Made by a program: the position numbers and the translations under genes. The notes beneath the pieces were generated by a model. That model was not told the DNA's origin. It saw only the letters and a list, made by a program, of their open reading frames with translations, and searched no databases. Shown piece after piece: positions 1 through 7,343 of a stretch of DNA of 64,000 nt; position 1 is the stretch's first letter; each line of letters opens with the position of its first letter. Source of the DNA: Thermotoga sp. Mc24 (GTDB lineage Bacteria > Thermotogota > Thermotogae > Thermotogales > Thermotogaceae); the NCBI RefSeq assembly GCF_000784835.1, contig NZ_JSFH01000004.1, forward strand, positions 158,982 through 222,981, written 5' to 3'.

Positions 1-1089
1 AAACTCCACAGACTTTACTACAAAACCATCCGCGAAGACTTCGACCTTCCAGCACAGATGGCTATTAACGTAAACAGAGACGTCTCTGCAATGTACAAAA
101 CTCTCTGGGCTCAGTTCAAAGAACTCAAGCGCCGCAAACCTGATTCGAAGGCAGTCAAGAAATTCTGGGATAAACCACCGAAGCGAAAGAGCTTGATCGT
201 CAAATACACGTACAACCGAACTGCAAGCTTCAAAAAGATCAACGGAGAGTGGCACGCTTCTTTGTCCACACTTCAAGGTCGAATCAAATGGATCCCGATG
301 AAAGGCTGGTCCAAACACTTTGAGTACCTCAAGTCTTGCAAGATCGGCGATCCGATACTGACTTACGACAAATCATCCAAAACCTTCTTCTTGCTTGTTC
401 CTGTGACTCTTGAAGTTCAGGAACATCAACCAAAAGAAATCGTCGGTGTTGACGTTGGAGAAAGACACATTGCTGCTGTTGCTTCTACCAAAGGCACCAG
501 GTATCTGATAGACCTTCCTGAAGAGTTCAAACAAAGAAAACAACACTATCAGCGTCTGCGCTCTGAGCTCATGTCAAAAGGCACTCGCTCTGCTAAGAGA
601 AAGCTTGCCAGGATCAGCAGGCGAGAGAAACGGTTCACTGAGAACGTACTGCACATCATTGCAAAAAAGCTCACCACAAGCCACCCTGGTGCCAGGTTTG
701 TTCTCGAAGACCTGACTCAGATCAGAGCTAACAGAATCACCTACCGCGGCAAAGACAAAGAAGCAAGAAGACAGTCAGAACAATGGCCGTTTGCAAGTCT
801 TCAGCAAAAGATAGAGTACAAAGCGAAATTGTACTACGGAGTTCAGTCCGAAAAGGTCGACCCCAGCTACACCTCGCAAACCTGTCCCAGGTGCGGCCAC
901 GTCTCGAAAGAAAACAGACCAGACCATGGAGAGCGTTTTGTATGTCAAAGCTGCGGCTACGAAGAACACGCAGACATAGTTGGTGCGATCAACATAGCCC
1001 TGAGAGTTCTTGCCAAAGACCAGCAGGTCAATCTTGAAAAGCTTTTAGGGGCCGTTGTCAGCCGGCCTGATGCTCCCCGTTTGGGTTGA
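1..1089 (+). CDS. tnpB: TnpB RNA-guided nuclease (OrfB) of an IS200/IS605 element, 5' end outside the window
   Basis: The frame is open from base 1, so the ATG at 58 is internal and 362 residues are visible. The C-terminal half holds the RuvC-type nuclease: GVDVG (first Asp) near nucleotide 448, VLEDL (Glu) near 703, and HADIVGAIN (last Asp) near 969. Between them is a zinc ribbon CPRCG...CQSCG at about 884-955. Family knowledge: TnpB is an RNA-guided DNA nuclease whose guide is made from the element's right end, and it helps keep the element at its site after TnpA excises it. All catalytic residues are present, so the protein looks functional. The last 32 bases overlap, on the other strand, the altered 3' end of the neighbouring flavoprotein gene. 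Confidence 0.92.
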   Translation, partial: KLHRLYYKTIREDFDLPAQMAINVNRDVSAMYKTLWAQFKELKRRKPDSKAVKKFWDKPPKRKSLIVKYTYNRTASFKKINGEWHASLSTLQGRIKWIPMKGWSKHFEYLKSCKIGDPILTYDKSSKTFFLLVPVTLEVQEHQPKEIVGVDVGERHIAAVASTKGTRYLIDLPEEFKQRKQHYQRLRSELMSKGTRSAKRKLARISRREKRFTENVLHIIAKKLTTSHPGARFVLEDLTQIRANRITYRGKDKEARRQSEQWPFASLQQKIEYKAKLYYGVQSEKVDPSYTSQTCPRCGHVSKENRPDHGERFVCQSCGYEEHADIVGAINIALRVLAKDQQVNLEKLLGAVVSRPDAPRLG

Positions 1090-1121
1090 GCAAGCCCTCC
1101 TTCAGAGGGAGGGTAGCTGAC
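1015..1121 (+). ncRNA. Candidate omega/reRNA of TnpB
   Basis: In characterised TnpB systems the guide RNA scaffold is read from the end of tnpB through the right end of the element, and the guide is the flanking host DNA. Here the same place holds a GC-rich foldable stretch: outer arms GTCAGC/GCTGAC and an inner CCCTCC/GGAGGG hairpin. If this is right, the guide would begin just after about 1121, inside the flavoprotein gene. The RNA is inferred from position and folding only; its 5' end is a guess. Confidence 0.35.
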
Positions 1122-1912
1122 ACTGTTCCCTCTCTTCTCAGGATCTCCATCGCTGTTTCGATGGCACTGCCCATCGCTATCGATACCTGCCTGAAGCCAC
1201 CTCTCGCATCTCCGACGATGAAATTTCTTTCTCCAGGTTCAACGAAAGAAGTGTTTGGAACCCTGCCTACAGACAAAAGGAGAGCGTCGAAGGTGAAAAC
1301 ACCGTGTTCTGTTTTCAGTTTAACCATTTTGCTTTCTTCTTCCACTTTGAGGATGGGGCATCTTTCATGATAATAGAATTTCTCGTATTTTTTCGCTCTC
1401 TCGACCAGAAGGGGAAGCGCTCTGATTCTGCTGCCTCTGTTGAAAAGATGTACCTCTTTTCCTCTCACAAGAGCGTTCAAAGCACTGTCGAATGCAGCGT
1501 CTCCTGCTCCATAGATTGCGAGTTTTTCGAATTCTGGAAGATCGATGAACTCATAGACCACCTTCTCAGATACTTCGAACTCTGGAATTCTCCTTGGAAT
1601 CGTGCCGCTTGCAACGATCACGTAGTCGAACGAATGAATTTCTCTTTCTGTCAGAATTTTTTCGTTTTCCACTTTTACAACTTCTTCCCATATGAGTTCA
1701 GCACCAGATTCAAATAATCTTTTCTCCAGTGTTTTGCAGATCTCTTCACCGGAGGCTGGAGGCAAAACCGGGATGTTTTCAACGAGATGGGCGTTCCGCA
1801 AAAGTCCTCCCACCCTGTTTTTTTCGAACACTGTAACGTGAACGTTGTACCTCCTCAGAAACACAGCGGCTGCTACTCCCGCTGGCCCTGCTCCAACGAT
1901 TCCAACGCGCAC
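1058..1912 (-). CDS. Thioredoxin-reductase-like FAD/NAD(P) oxidoreductase without the CxxC, 3' end replaced by IS sequence
   Basis: A 284-residue flavoprotein. An N-terminal FAD-binding GAGPAG (residues 7-12) is followed by a second dinucleotide site GAGDAA around residue 156, and near the C-terminus by GDARGG, the FAD-contacting motif of the thioredoxin reductase family. The redox pair CxxC normally found before the NADPH domain is missing, so it is not a classical thioredoxin reductase; ferredoxin/NAD(P)H-type reductases of this fold also lack it. The start is the GTG at 1912, preceded by GGAGGA. It overlaps the isochorismatase-like gene by 40 bp. About the last 24 codons, after the LRRE at 1136-1147, lie in IS sequence, and the stop codon is inside tnpB, so the native C-terminus has been lost. 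Confidence 0.82.
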   Translation of the reverse strand: MRVGIVGAGPAGVAAAVFLRRYNVHVTVFEKNRVGGLLRNAHLVENIPVLPPASGEEICKTLEKRLFESGAELIWEEVVKVENEKILTEREIHSFDYVIVASGTIPRRIPEFEVSEKVVYEFIDLPEFEKLAIYGAGDAAFDSALNALVRGKEVHLFNRGSRIRALPLLVERAKKYEKFYYHERCPILKVEEESKMVKLKTEHGVFTFDALLLSVGRVPNTSFVEPGERNFIVGDARGGFRQVSIAMGSAIETAMEILRREGTVSATLPLKEGLLNPNGEHQAG

Positions 1913-2457
1913 AGGATCTCCTCCGTCTTAGCGATGTACGCAACTCCATGTGCCAGGTTTTTCAGTGAAGAGAAGTGGTACCATTCGTTTTTATCCCACA
2001 GAGCGTCTTCCACCATTATCACTTCGAAGTTTCTCACAAAAGCGCTTCGGGCTGTAGTTTCACAGCAAAGATGTGTCATCACACCTGTTATGATCAGCTG
2101 GTTGACGTTTCTTGCTCTGAGCTCTTCTTCGAGTTTCGTTGAATAAAACGCGTCGTACGTGTTCTTTTCAAAAAGAAGAACATCGGAAAAAACGGGAACG
2201 GCCCACCTTTTATCCACTTCGTTTCCCCACCACTTCTTCATCATCGGAGACGCTCCCACGTGGACCGTGGCTATCACGGGAAGTTTCGCTCTTTCGAAGG
2301 AGATCTTCAGTTTTCTGATGTTTTCGATAGCAACCTCCACTCCCCGAAGGTATGCTGGGGAGTCAGGAGAGGTGAAATAATTTTGAAGATCGATGATGAG
2401 AAGTGCCGGCCTTTTCAAAGTGAATCTTTTCTTTTCTCTTTCTGGGAAATAAAACAT
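1873..2457 (-). CDS. Isochorismatase/nicotinamidase-family cysteine hydrolase
   Basis: A 194-residue single-domain protein of the isochorismatase-like hydrolase family, which cleaves amides or ethers through a Cys nucleophile. The triad can be read: Asp in IIDLQN (about residue 23), Lys in FEKNTYDAF (about 98) and Cys in MTHLCCETTARSA (131, with a second Cys next to it). The substrate cannot be told from sequence; nicotinamide, isochorismate and N-carbamoyl compounds are all used in the family. It starts two bases after the flagellin-like gene stops, without a clear ribosome site, so translation is probably coupled. It shares an operon with that gene and the flavoprotein. Confidence 0.85.
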   Translation of the reverse strand: MFYFPEREKKRFTLKRPALLIIDLQNYFTSPDSPAYLRGVEVAIENIRKLKISFERAKLPVIATVHVGASPMMKKWWGNEVDKRWAVPVFSDVLLFEKNTYDAFYSTKLEEELRARNVNQLIITGVMTHLCCETTARSAFVRNFEVIMVEDALWDKNEWYHFSSLKNLAHGVAYIAKTEEILCALESLEQGQRE

Positions 2458-2458
2458 A

Positions 2459-3235
2459 CTACATCAAGAGTTTGAGTACGTTTCCCGCATTTTCCATTCT
2501 GAAGAGAATTCCGGTCAGTGCCGTCTGTCTCAAAATGTCTTCCTTCGTTGACTCGAGGAGAAGTTCTGCCACGCTCGGTTCGAAAAGGCTTTCTGTTTTG
2601 AAGAGCTCCGTGTAGCTGTTCATCACACTTCTTGCTGAAGACTCCAGCCTGTTCATCCAGGATCCAACGTTTCCTCTGATCTGAGAGATGTTTTCCAGAG
2701 CTTGATCTATGGTTTCAAGAGATCTTTGTGCTCCTTCGAAGGTGGAAAGGTCCACTTCAAACAGTTCGGAGAGAGTCTCTTCGAGGTTTGGTATGTTCAC
2801 CGTTACGTTCTGTCCTTCATTGGGTCCAGTTTGGATCACAAGGTTTCGAACGTCTCCGGCGAGCACCCTCTGTTCGTTGTAAGTTGTCTGCTGGATAATC
2901 CTTTTCACACCGCGCATTATCTCCTCGTATTCTTTCTGTATCATGGATCTTTCTGCGTCTGTGAGAGTAGCGTTCGAAGCCTGAACGGCGAGTTCTCTTG
3001 CCCTCTGAAGCGCTGTTGATATGCTTTCAAGTCCCGCGTTGGCCGTTTTCAGAAGACCTATTCCGTTGTATATTTGTGAAAGTGTCGTTTTGTATCCTTC
3101 TATCTGTCCTCTCAATTTCTGCTGAACGGCAAGTTCAGATACTGTGTTGAAGAGGAAACTTCCCGGTGTGGGGGCTTTTCTTTCAAGGCTGAGTTGCTGA
3201 ATGTACCGCATCAGACTTACGTCGTTCACCCTCAT
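2459..3235 (-). CDS. Flagellin-domain protein (short flagellin or hook-associated-like)
   Basis: A 258-residue protein with the flagellin D0/D1 pattern. The N-terminal half is a long amphipathic helix region with the typical stretch LKTANAGLESISTALQRARE followed by LAVQASNATLTDAE. The C-terminal half has SLETIDQALENISQIRGNVG and a closing helix rich in hydrophobic residues, as used in filament packing. There is almost no variable middle domain. The N-terminus has no typical INTN motif, and it begins MRVNDVS, so it may be a minor filament or junction protein rather than the main flagellin. SD GGGGGG lies 8-9 bases before the ATG. A sigma-28-type promoter sits 29 bases upstream of the start. 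Confidence 0.85.
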   Translation of the reverse strand: MRVNDVSLMRYIQQLSLERKAPTPGSFLFNTVSELAVQQKLRGQIEGYKTTLSQIYNGIGLLKTANAGLESISTALQRARELAVQASNATLTDAERSMIQKEYEEIMRGVKRIIQQTTYNEQRVLAGDVRNLVIQTGPNEGQNVTVNIPNLEETLSELFEVDLSTFEGAQRSLETIDQALENISQIRGNVGSWMNRLESSARSVMNSYTELFKTESLFEPSVAELLLESTKEDILRQTALTGILFRMENAGNVLKLLM

Positions 3236-3263
3236 CCTAAATCCCCCCTTTCCATAATGAATT

Positions 3264-3290
3264 TTATCAGAACGTGCAAAGAAAACTACG
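3264..3290 (-). promoter_or_regulatory. Sigma-28 (FliA)-type promoter of the flagellin-like gene
   Basis: On the minus strand: CGTAGTTT (3290-3283), an 11-base spacer, then TCTGATAA (3271-3264). The general sigma-28 consensus is TAAAGTTT-N11-GCCGATAA; five of eight and six of eight positions match, with the exact spacing. It is 29 bases upstream of the start codon of a flagellin-domain gene, as expected for a late flagellar gene. Confidence 0.7.
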
Positions 3291-3297
3291 TGATAAG

Positions 3298-3638
3298 AAT
3301 AGTAAAGAACGACTGGCTTTACAAATCATCCGCGATCTTGTCAGCGAAAGCCAAACTGGAAAGATCGTGGTGAAAGATCTCAACATTTAAGGCAAAGCGC
3401 TGTGGGATCAAAGTGATAAAAGCAAGCAGATACTATCCCTCAAGTCAGCTATGCAGTGAATGTGGATACATAAATAAAGAAGCCAAAGAGTGGAGCGCAT
3501 CATGATAGGGACGCTGCAAAGAATCTAGCCAGGTATGGCTTGATGCTATCAGTAGGGCGGGAGCCGTCCGAGTTCATGCCCGTTGACCGTGCTCTGGCGG
3601 CGGAACCTAAAAAGGGTCTACGAGCCATCACGGGTTGA
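3298..3638 (+). pseudogene. Decayed tnpB remnant of a second IS200/IS605-type element
   Basis: Read on the plus strand across several frame breaks, the stretch gives the end of a TnpB: NDWLYK near 3308, VIKASRYYPSSQLCSECGYIN near 3408-3470 (half of the zinc ribbon), then DRDAAKNLARYG near 3508 (the last RuvC Asp region) and a run ending in stop at 3636-3638. There are stops in the middle and the second half of the zinc ribbon is gone, so it cannot be active. The residues differ from the tnpB at position 1, so this is another element, not a copy. It fills the only long gap without an intact gene in the window. Confidence 0.8.
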
Positions 3639-3648
3639 AGCAGAAAAC

Positions 3649-3668
3649 CCTACCTCATAGGAGGCAGG
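3649..3668. repeat. Right-end hairpin of the decayed IS element
   Basis: Arms CCTaCCTC and GAGGcAGG around the loop ATAG, with one A.C mismatch, lie 11 bases after the remnant tnpB stop codon. The placement and shape are the same as the hairpin after the intact tnpB at 1095-1113. It ends six bases before the stop codon of the MFS transporter gene. Confidence 0.6.
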
Positions 3669-3673
3669 ATGGT

Positions 3674-4828
3674 TCACCATTCGTATCTTTTCATTCTAAG
3701 AAGGAGCAGAGCCGCTGCAAACTGTATTACGAAAGAGAACAGTATCAGATAGAACCGGTTGATATCATAGAGTGTTCCCATGATCCACGATCCAGAGAAC
3801 CAGAAAACACCGTACACGGTGAAGAACATTCCGTAAGCGAATCCACGCTTTTCTGCAGGTACGATCTTCGCTACAACCGCTCTCATGATCGATTCCTGCG
3901 CTCCCATACCGATTCCCCAGAGAATCACTCCGGCAAAGATGAGCGGAAAACTGTTCGAAAAAGAAAGCACGGGAAAGAAAGAAGAGAGAAGAACCGCGTA
4001 GGCCAGGGCAACGAAACCCTTTTTATCGAACAAATGACCGAAAACCAGCGCAGCCACCGCATCCACGGCCATCGCGAGTGAGTAAGTCGCAGGAACGAAG
4101 AAATCTTTTGCGACTTCGAAACTCTTCATGTGGTATGCGATGATGGGAAAATCAGCGAAAGCAAAGGCCACCATAGAAACGATGGTAAGATAGAACCAGT
4201 AAGTCTTTCCCAGATTTCGATCCACTGGATTGTCTTTCTTCTTTTTCATTTCCTGAGGAGCCGGGAAAGTTATACGTGCTGTGAGGAGAAGAACCATTGC
4301 AACGAGAGCCGGTATGAGAAGAATGAAGAAGCAGAACCTGTAGCTTTTTCCAAATGCGAGGGCGAATGTGAGCGCAAGAGGTCCCAAGATGGCACCGATC
4401 TGATCTAGCGCCTCATGAATGCCAAAGCCTTTGCCCATTCCAACTTCTTCCGAAGCGAAAGAGAGCAAGACATCCCTTGCGGGAGTTCTCAGGGCCTTCC
4501 CAAATCTTTCGGCGATGATGAGAACAAGCGCTGCCTGCCAGTTTCCTGCGAGTGCAAGAGCCGGCACCGCAAAGAGATTTATCGTGTATCCCAGGATGGT
4601 GAAAAGCCAGTACTTTCGCGTCTTATCGCTCAGAATTCCCGAAATCAATCTGAAGGCGTATCCTGTGAGTTCACCGAGCCCTACGGCAAATCCAAGAACC
4701 GCAGCGCTCGCTCCCAGTGTCTTCATGAACGGTCCAATGATGCTCCTTGCACCTTCGTAAGTAACGTCTGCAAAGAGGCTGACCAGTCCCAAAAGCACGA
4801 TGAATAGGAAGGCCTTTTTTCTGGACAT
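3674..4828 (-). CDS. Major facilitator superfamily transporter
   Basis: A 384-residue, very hydrophobic protein with about 12 predicted membrane segments in two halves, separated by a charged loop (EMKKKKDNPVDRN) in the middle. An MFS loop motif is visible as ISGILSDKTRK between segments 2 and 3, and a second as GHLFDKKG in the second half. The substrate cannot be inferred. The open frame runs further upstream, but the start is set at the ATG at 4828, because GAGGAGGGA precedes it and the extra N-terminus would overlap the divergent peptidase gene. The 3' end abuts the right end of the decayed IS; the length is normal for the family. Confidence 0.85.
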   Translation of the reverse strand: MSRKKAFLFIVLLGLVSLFADVTYEGARSIIGPFMKTLGASAAVLGFAVGLGELTGYAFRLISGILSDKTRKYWLFTILGYTINLFAVPALALAGNWQAALVLIIAERFGKALRTPARDVLLSFASEEVGMGKGFGIHEALDQIGAILGPLALTFALAFGKSYRFCFFILLIPALVAMVLLLTARITFPAPQEMKKKKDNPVDRNLGKTYWFYLTIVSMVAFAFADFPIIAYHMKSFEVAKDFFVPATYSLAMAVDAVAALVFGHLFDKKGFVALAYAVLLSSFFPVLSFSNSFPLIFAGVILWGIGMGAQESIMRAVVAKIVPAEKRGFAYGMFFTVYGVFWFSGSWIMGTLYDINRFYLILFSFVIQFAAALLLLRMKRYEW

Positions 4829-4864
4829 AACATCCCTCCTCACCAGGGTCTTCTCAAAAGATAG

Positions 4865-4870
4865 TATAAT
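4865..4870 (+). promoter_or_regulatory. Candidate -10 element before the peptidase gene
   Basis: A perfect TATAAT lies 18 bases before the ATG at 4889 and ahead of its ribosome site GGAGGG. No good -35 hexamer is seen at 16-18 bases upstream, so only the -10 is supported. The 60-base gap also has to serve the divergent MFS gene. Confidence 0.4.
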
Positions 4871-4888
4871 GTAGTTGGAGGGATAAAA

Positions 4889-5965
4889 ATGAAGTGGATC
4901 GAAATTTACAAAAAACTCGTGAACATCGACACAGGACCCGATCTTCCATTCGAGGAGAAACTGAGGCGAACGTCGTTTTTGACAGAGATTCTCGAAGATC
5001 TTGGTTTTAGAGTGGAAAAGAGAGAAGCCGTTTATGTAGCCTTCCGTGGAAAACCGCCTTACATCACCCTCATAGGACATCTCGACACTGTCTTTCCCGA
5101 AGGTGAATCGAAGAGAAGACCTTTCGTGGTAGAGGGAAATATCGCCAAAGGTCCTGGTGTTTGTGACATGAAAGGGGGAGTCGTGATTCTTCTCGAGTCT
5201 TTGAAAAGATTCCTCCAACAGAACGAAACCGATCTCTGCGTGATCCTGAACGTGGATGAAGAACTGGGATCACCGCTCAGTGGAGAAGTGTTCAAAGAAG
5301 TTTCCGGTATGAGTTCCCACTGTCTATCCTTCGAGCCTGGAAGAGAAAACGGAGAGCTCATATCCTCCAGAAAGGGAATCATCTCACTGTGGTTGTTCGC
5401 TTGTGGAAAAAAAGGACACGCTTCGAGACTGGACGAAGGAGCCAACGCGATCGTTGAATTGGCTTTCAAAGTGGTGGAACTCACTTCACTGAACGGAAAA
5501 CTTCCAAACCTTACTCTGAATCCAACAATCGTAAAGGGTGGTGCTGGGAGCAACTTGACACCAGACAAAGCGGAGGTTTATTTCGATGTCAGATACTACG
5601 ACGGCAAAGAATATGAGTTTCTCGAAGAAACACTGAAACGACTCTCCGCTGTACAGCCTGAAGCGAACGTTTCTTACAACTTGAAACTCAGAAGGCTTCC
5701 TATGAAAGAAGATCCTGATTTTGTGAATATCGTGAGGATGTCTGCCGAAGAGATGGGAATGACTGTGAGTTTTGTGAGGGCAACGGGTGGAGGTGACGTG
5801 GCGTTTTTCTCGCAGAACGGCGTCCCTTCCATAGACGGCCTGGGTATTCCCGGTGGTAAGATGCACTCCGAGGATGAATACGCAAGACTCGATCAATTTG
5901 AAGATAGGGTGAATCTGGTTGTACATCTTTTGAGAAAACTTGGAGGTGAAAAAAATGTTCGTTGA
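4889..5965 (+). CDS. M20-family metallopeptidase (ArgE/DapE/carboxypeptidase G2 type)
   Basis: A 358-residue cytosolic zinc peptidase or deacylase. Metal ligands and catalytic residues can be read in order: His and Asp in GHLDTVFP (about residue 63), the bridging Asp in VCDMKGG (about 94), the catalytic Glu pair in VDEELGSP (about 125), a ligand in FEPGR (about 149) and the last His in GGKMHSEDEYA near the end. A dimerisation lid lies between about residues 165 and 275. Family members hydrolyse N-acyl amino acids or dipeptides; which one is not clear here. Its 3' end overlaps the start of the carboxyltransferase gene by 11 bases, so the two are probably co-translated. Confidence 0.88.
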   Translation: MKWIEIYKKLVNIDTGPDLPFEEKLRRTSFLTEILEDLGFRVEKREAVYVAFRGKPPYITLIGHLDTVFPEGESKRRPFVVEGNIAKGPGVCDMKGGVVILLESLKRFLQQNETDLCVILNVDEELGSPLSGEVFKEVSGMSSHCLSFEPGRENGELISSRKGIISLWLFACGKKGHASRLDEGANAIVELAFKVVELTSLNGKLPNLTLNPTIVKGGAGSNLTPDKAEVYFDVRYYDGKEYEFLEETLKRLSAVQPEANVSYNLKLRRLPMKEDPDFVNIVRMSAEEMGMTVSFVRATGGGDVAFFSQNGVPSIDGLGIPGGKMHSEDEYARLDQFEDRVNLVVHLLRKLGGEKNVR

Positions 5966-7343
5966 TACAACCTTAAGAGATGGGCATCAATCTCTGATCG
6001 CGACGAGGATGAGAACGGAAGATATGCTGCCTGCTCTCGAAGCGTTCGACAGAATGAATTTTCACTCCATGGAAGTCTGGGGAGGAGCAACCTTCGATGT
6101 CGCCGTTAGATTTCTGAACGAAAATCCATGGGAGAGGTTGAAAAAGATAAGAGAGGGTTTGAAGAACACGAAGATTCAGATGCTTCTGAGAGGACAGAAT
6201 CTCGTTGGCTACAGGCACTACGCGGACGATGTTGTGGAGCTTTTCATAAAGAAAGTGGCGGAGTATGGACTGGATATCATACGTATCTTCGATGCGCTGA
6301 ACGATGAAAGAAACCTGCAGAAATCTATTGAAGAGTCAAAAAAGCACGGTCTTCATGTTCAGGTAGCGATCAGTTACACGGTGAGTCCTGTCCACACTCT
6401 CGATTACTATCTTGACTTCGCAAGAAAACTTCTGGATATGGGAGTGGACTCGATTTGTATAAAGGACATGGCGGGGCTTCTCACTCCAAAAAGGGCTTAC
6501 GAACTCGTCAGGGCTTTGAAGGAGAAATTCGGTGTTCCCGTTGAGGTCCATTCTCACTGTACCACGGGCTTTGCTCCCCTTGCGTATCAAGCGGCTTACG
6601 AAGCAGGGGCGGATTTCTTCGATACGGCTATTTCTCCGTTTTCCATGGGAACGTCTCAGCCAACTTTTGAAACCATGTATTACGCCTTCAAAGGAAACGG
6701 AAAAGAGGATTTTGACAGAGAAGCGCTGAAGTTTCTGGTAGATCACTTCACGAAAGTGAGAATGAAATACGTTGAGTACGACGTGGGGATGAAGTATCCA
6801 GATTCGAGGATCATATTCTCACAGATTCCCGGTGGGATGTACTCCAACCTTCTCAAACAGCTGAAGGAGCAGAGAATGGAGCACCTGCTGGATAAGGTCC
6901 TCGAAGAGGTTCCGAGGGTTCAAAAAGACCTCGGTTATCCACCACTCGTCACACCAACGAGTCAGATCGTGGGTGTTCAGGCGTTTCTCAACGTGGTCTA
7001 TGGTAGATACGAGCGAGTAACCAACGAAACGAGGAACTACGTGAAAGGGCTTTATGGCAGACCACCCGCACCGATCGATCCTGATCTGGTGAAAAAAATT
7101 CTTGGTGATGAGAAGCCTATAGATTGCAGACCTGCCGATCTTCTGGAACCCGAACTGGATAAAACAAGGAAAGAGTTGGGAATACTTGTCGAAACGGACG
7201 AAGACCTCCTCATCGCCGTGATCCTGGGAGAGGTTGGCAGGAAATTTTTGAGGAAGAAGTACGAGGAGAAGATCGGCGTGGACTTCAACTATCTCGAGTC
7301 TCTCTCTGACTTTACCGATGACATGCCGGTGTATCCAGTGTGA
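5955..7343 (+). CDS. Carboxyltransferase (oxaloacetate decarboxylase alpha / pyruvate carboxylase B type) without a biotin domain
   Basis: About 462 residues. The N-terminal 300 form the metal-dependent TIM-barrel carboxyltransferase: DTTLRDGHQSL at the start, MLLRGQN and GYRHY, the catalytic-Lys motif SICIKDMAGLL and the metal-binding HSHCTTG. The C-terminal part matches the conserved carboxylase domain, but the biotin-carrying lipoyl-like domain with its MKM motif is absent, so the biotin carrier must be a separate protein. This split is usual in sodium-pump decarboxylases and transcarboxylases. The start is the ATG at 5955, behind GGAGGTG; a TTG at 5940 is also in frame. It overlaps the convergent histidine kinase gene by 55 bp. 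Confidence 0.88.
   Translation: MFVDTTLRDGHQSLIATRMRTEDMLPALEAFDRMNFHSMEVWGGATFDVAVRFLNENPWERLKKIREGLKNTKIQMLLRGQNLVGYRHYADDVVELFIKKVAEYGLDIIRIFDALNDERNLQKSIEESKKHGLHVQVAISYTVSPVHTLDYYLDFARKLLDMGVDSICIKDMAGLLTPKRAYELVRALKEKFGVPVEVHSHCTTGFAPLAYQAAYEAGADFFDTAISPFSMGTSQPTFETMYYAFKGNGKEDFDREALKFLVDHFTKVRMKYVEYDVGMKYPDSRIIFSQIPGGMYSNLLKQLKEQRMEHLLDKVLEEVPRVQKDLGYPPLVTPTSQIVGVQAFLNVVYGRYERVTNETRNYVKGLYGRPPAPIDPDLVKKILGDEKPIDCRPADLLEPELDKTRKELGILVETDEDLLIAVILGEVGRKFLRKKYEEKIGVDFNYLESLSDFTDDMPVYPV

Larger units (their letters stand above)
1..1121 (+). mobile_element. 3' part of a TnpB-only IS200/IS605-type element with its right end
   Basis: The element enters from the left edge of the window. It carries tnpB and, just after the stop codon, a compact structured right end: a hairpin with arms CCCTCC (1095-1100) and GGAGGG (1108-1113), enclosed by an inverted repeat GTCAGC (1057-1062) and GCTGAC (1116-1121). 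Subterminal hairpins of this kind are what single-strand IS200/IS605 transposases recognise. No tnpA (Y1 transposase) is visible, but its position could lie before base 1. The exact right boundary near 1121 is inferred from the hairpin, not from an empty-site comparison. Confidence 0.75.

Noticed and set aside
1058..1912. Classical thioredoxin reductase
   Set aside because: The CxxC redox pair is absent in the expected place.
3635..4081. 148-residue open frame on the plus strand, rich in Arg, His and Glu
   Set aside because: It is the shadow of the MFS gene with no family pattern.
4829..5218. 130-residue N-terminal extension of the MFS transporter frame
   Set aside because: It overlaps the divergent peptidase gene and has no membrane segments; a ribosome site sits before 4828.
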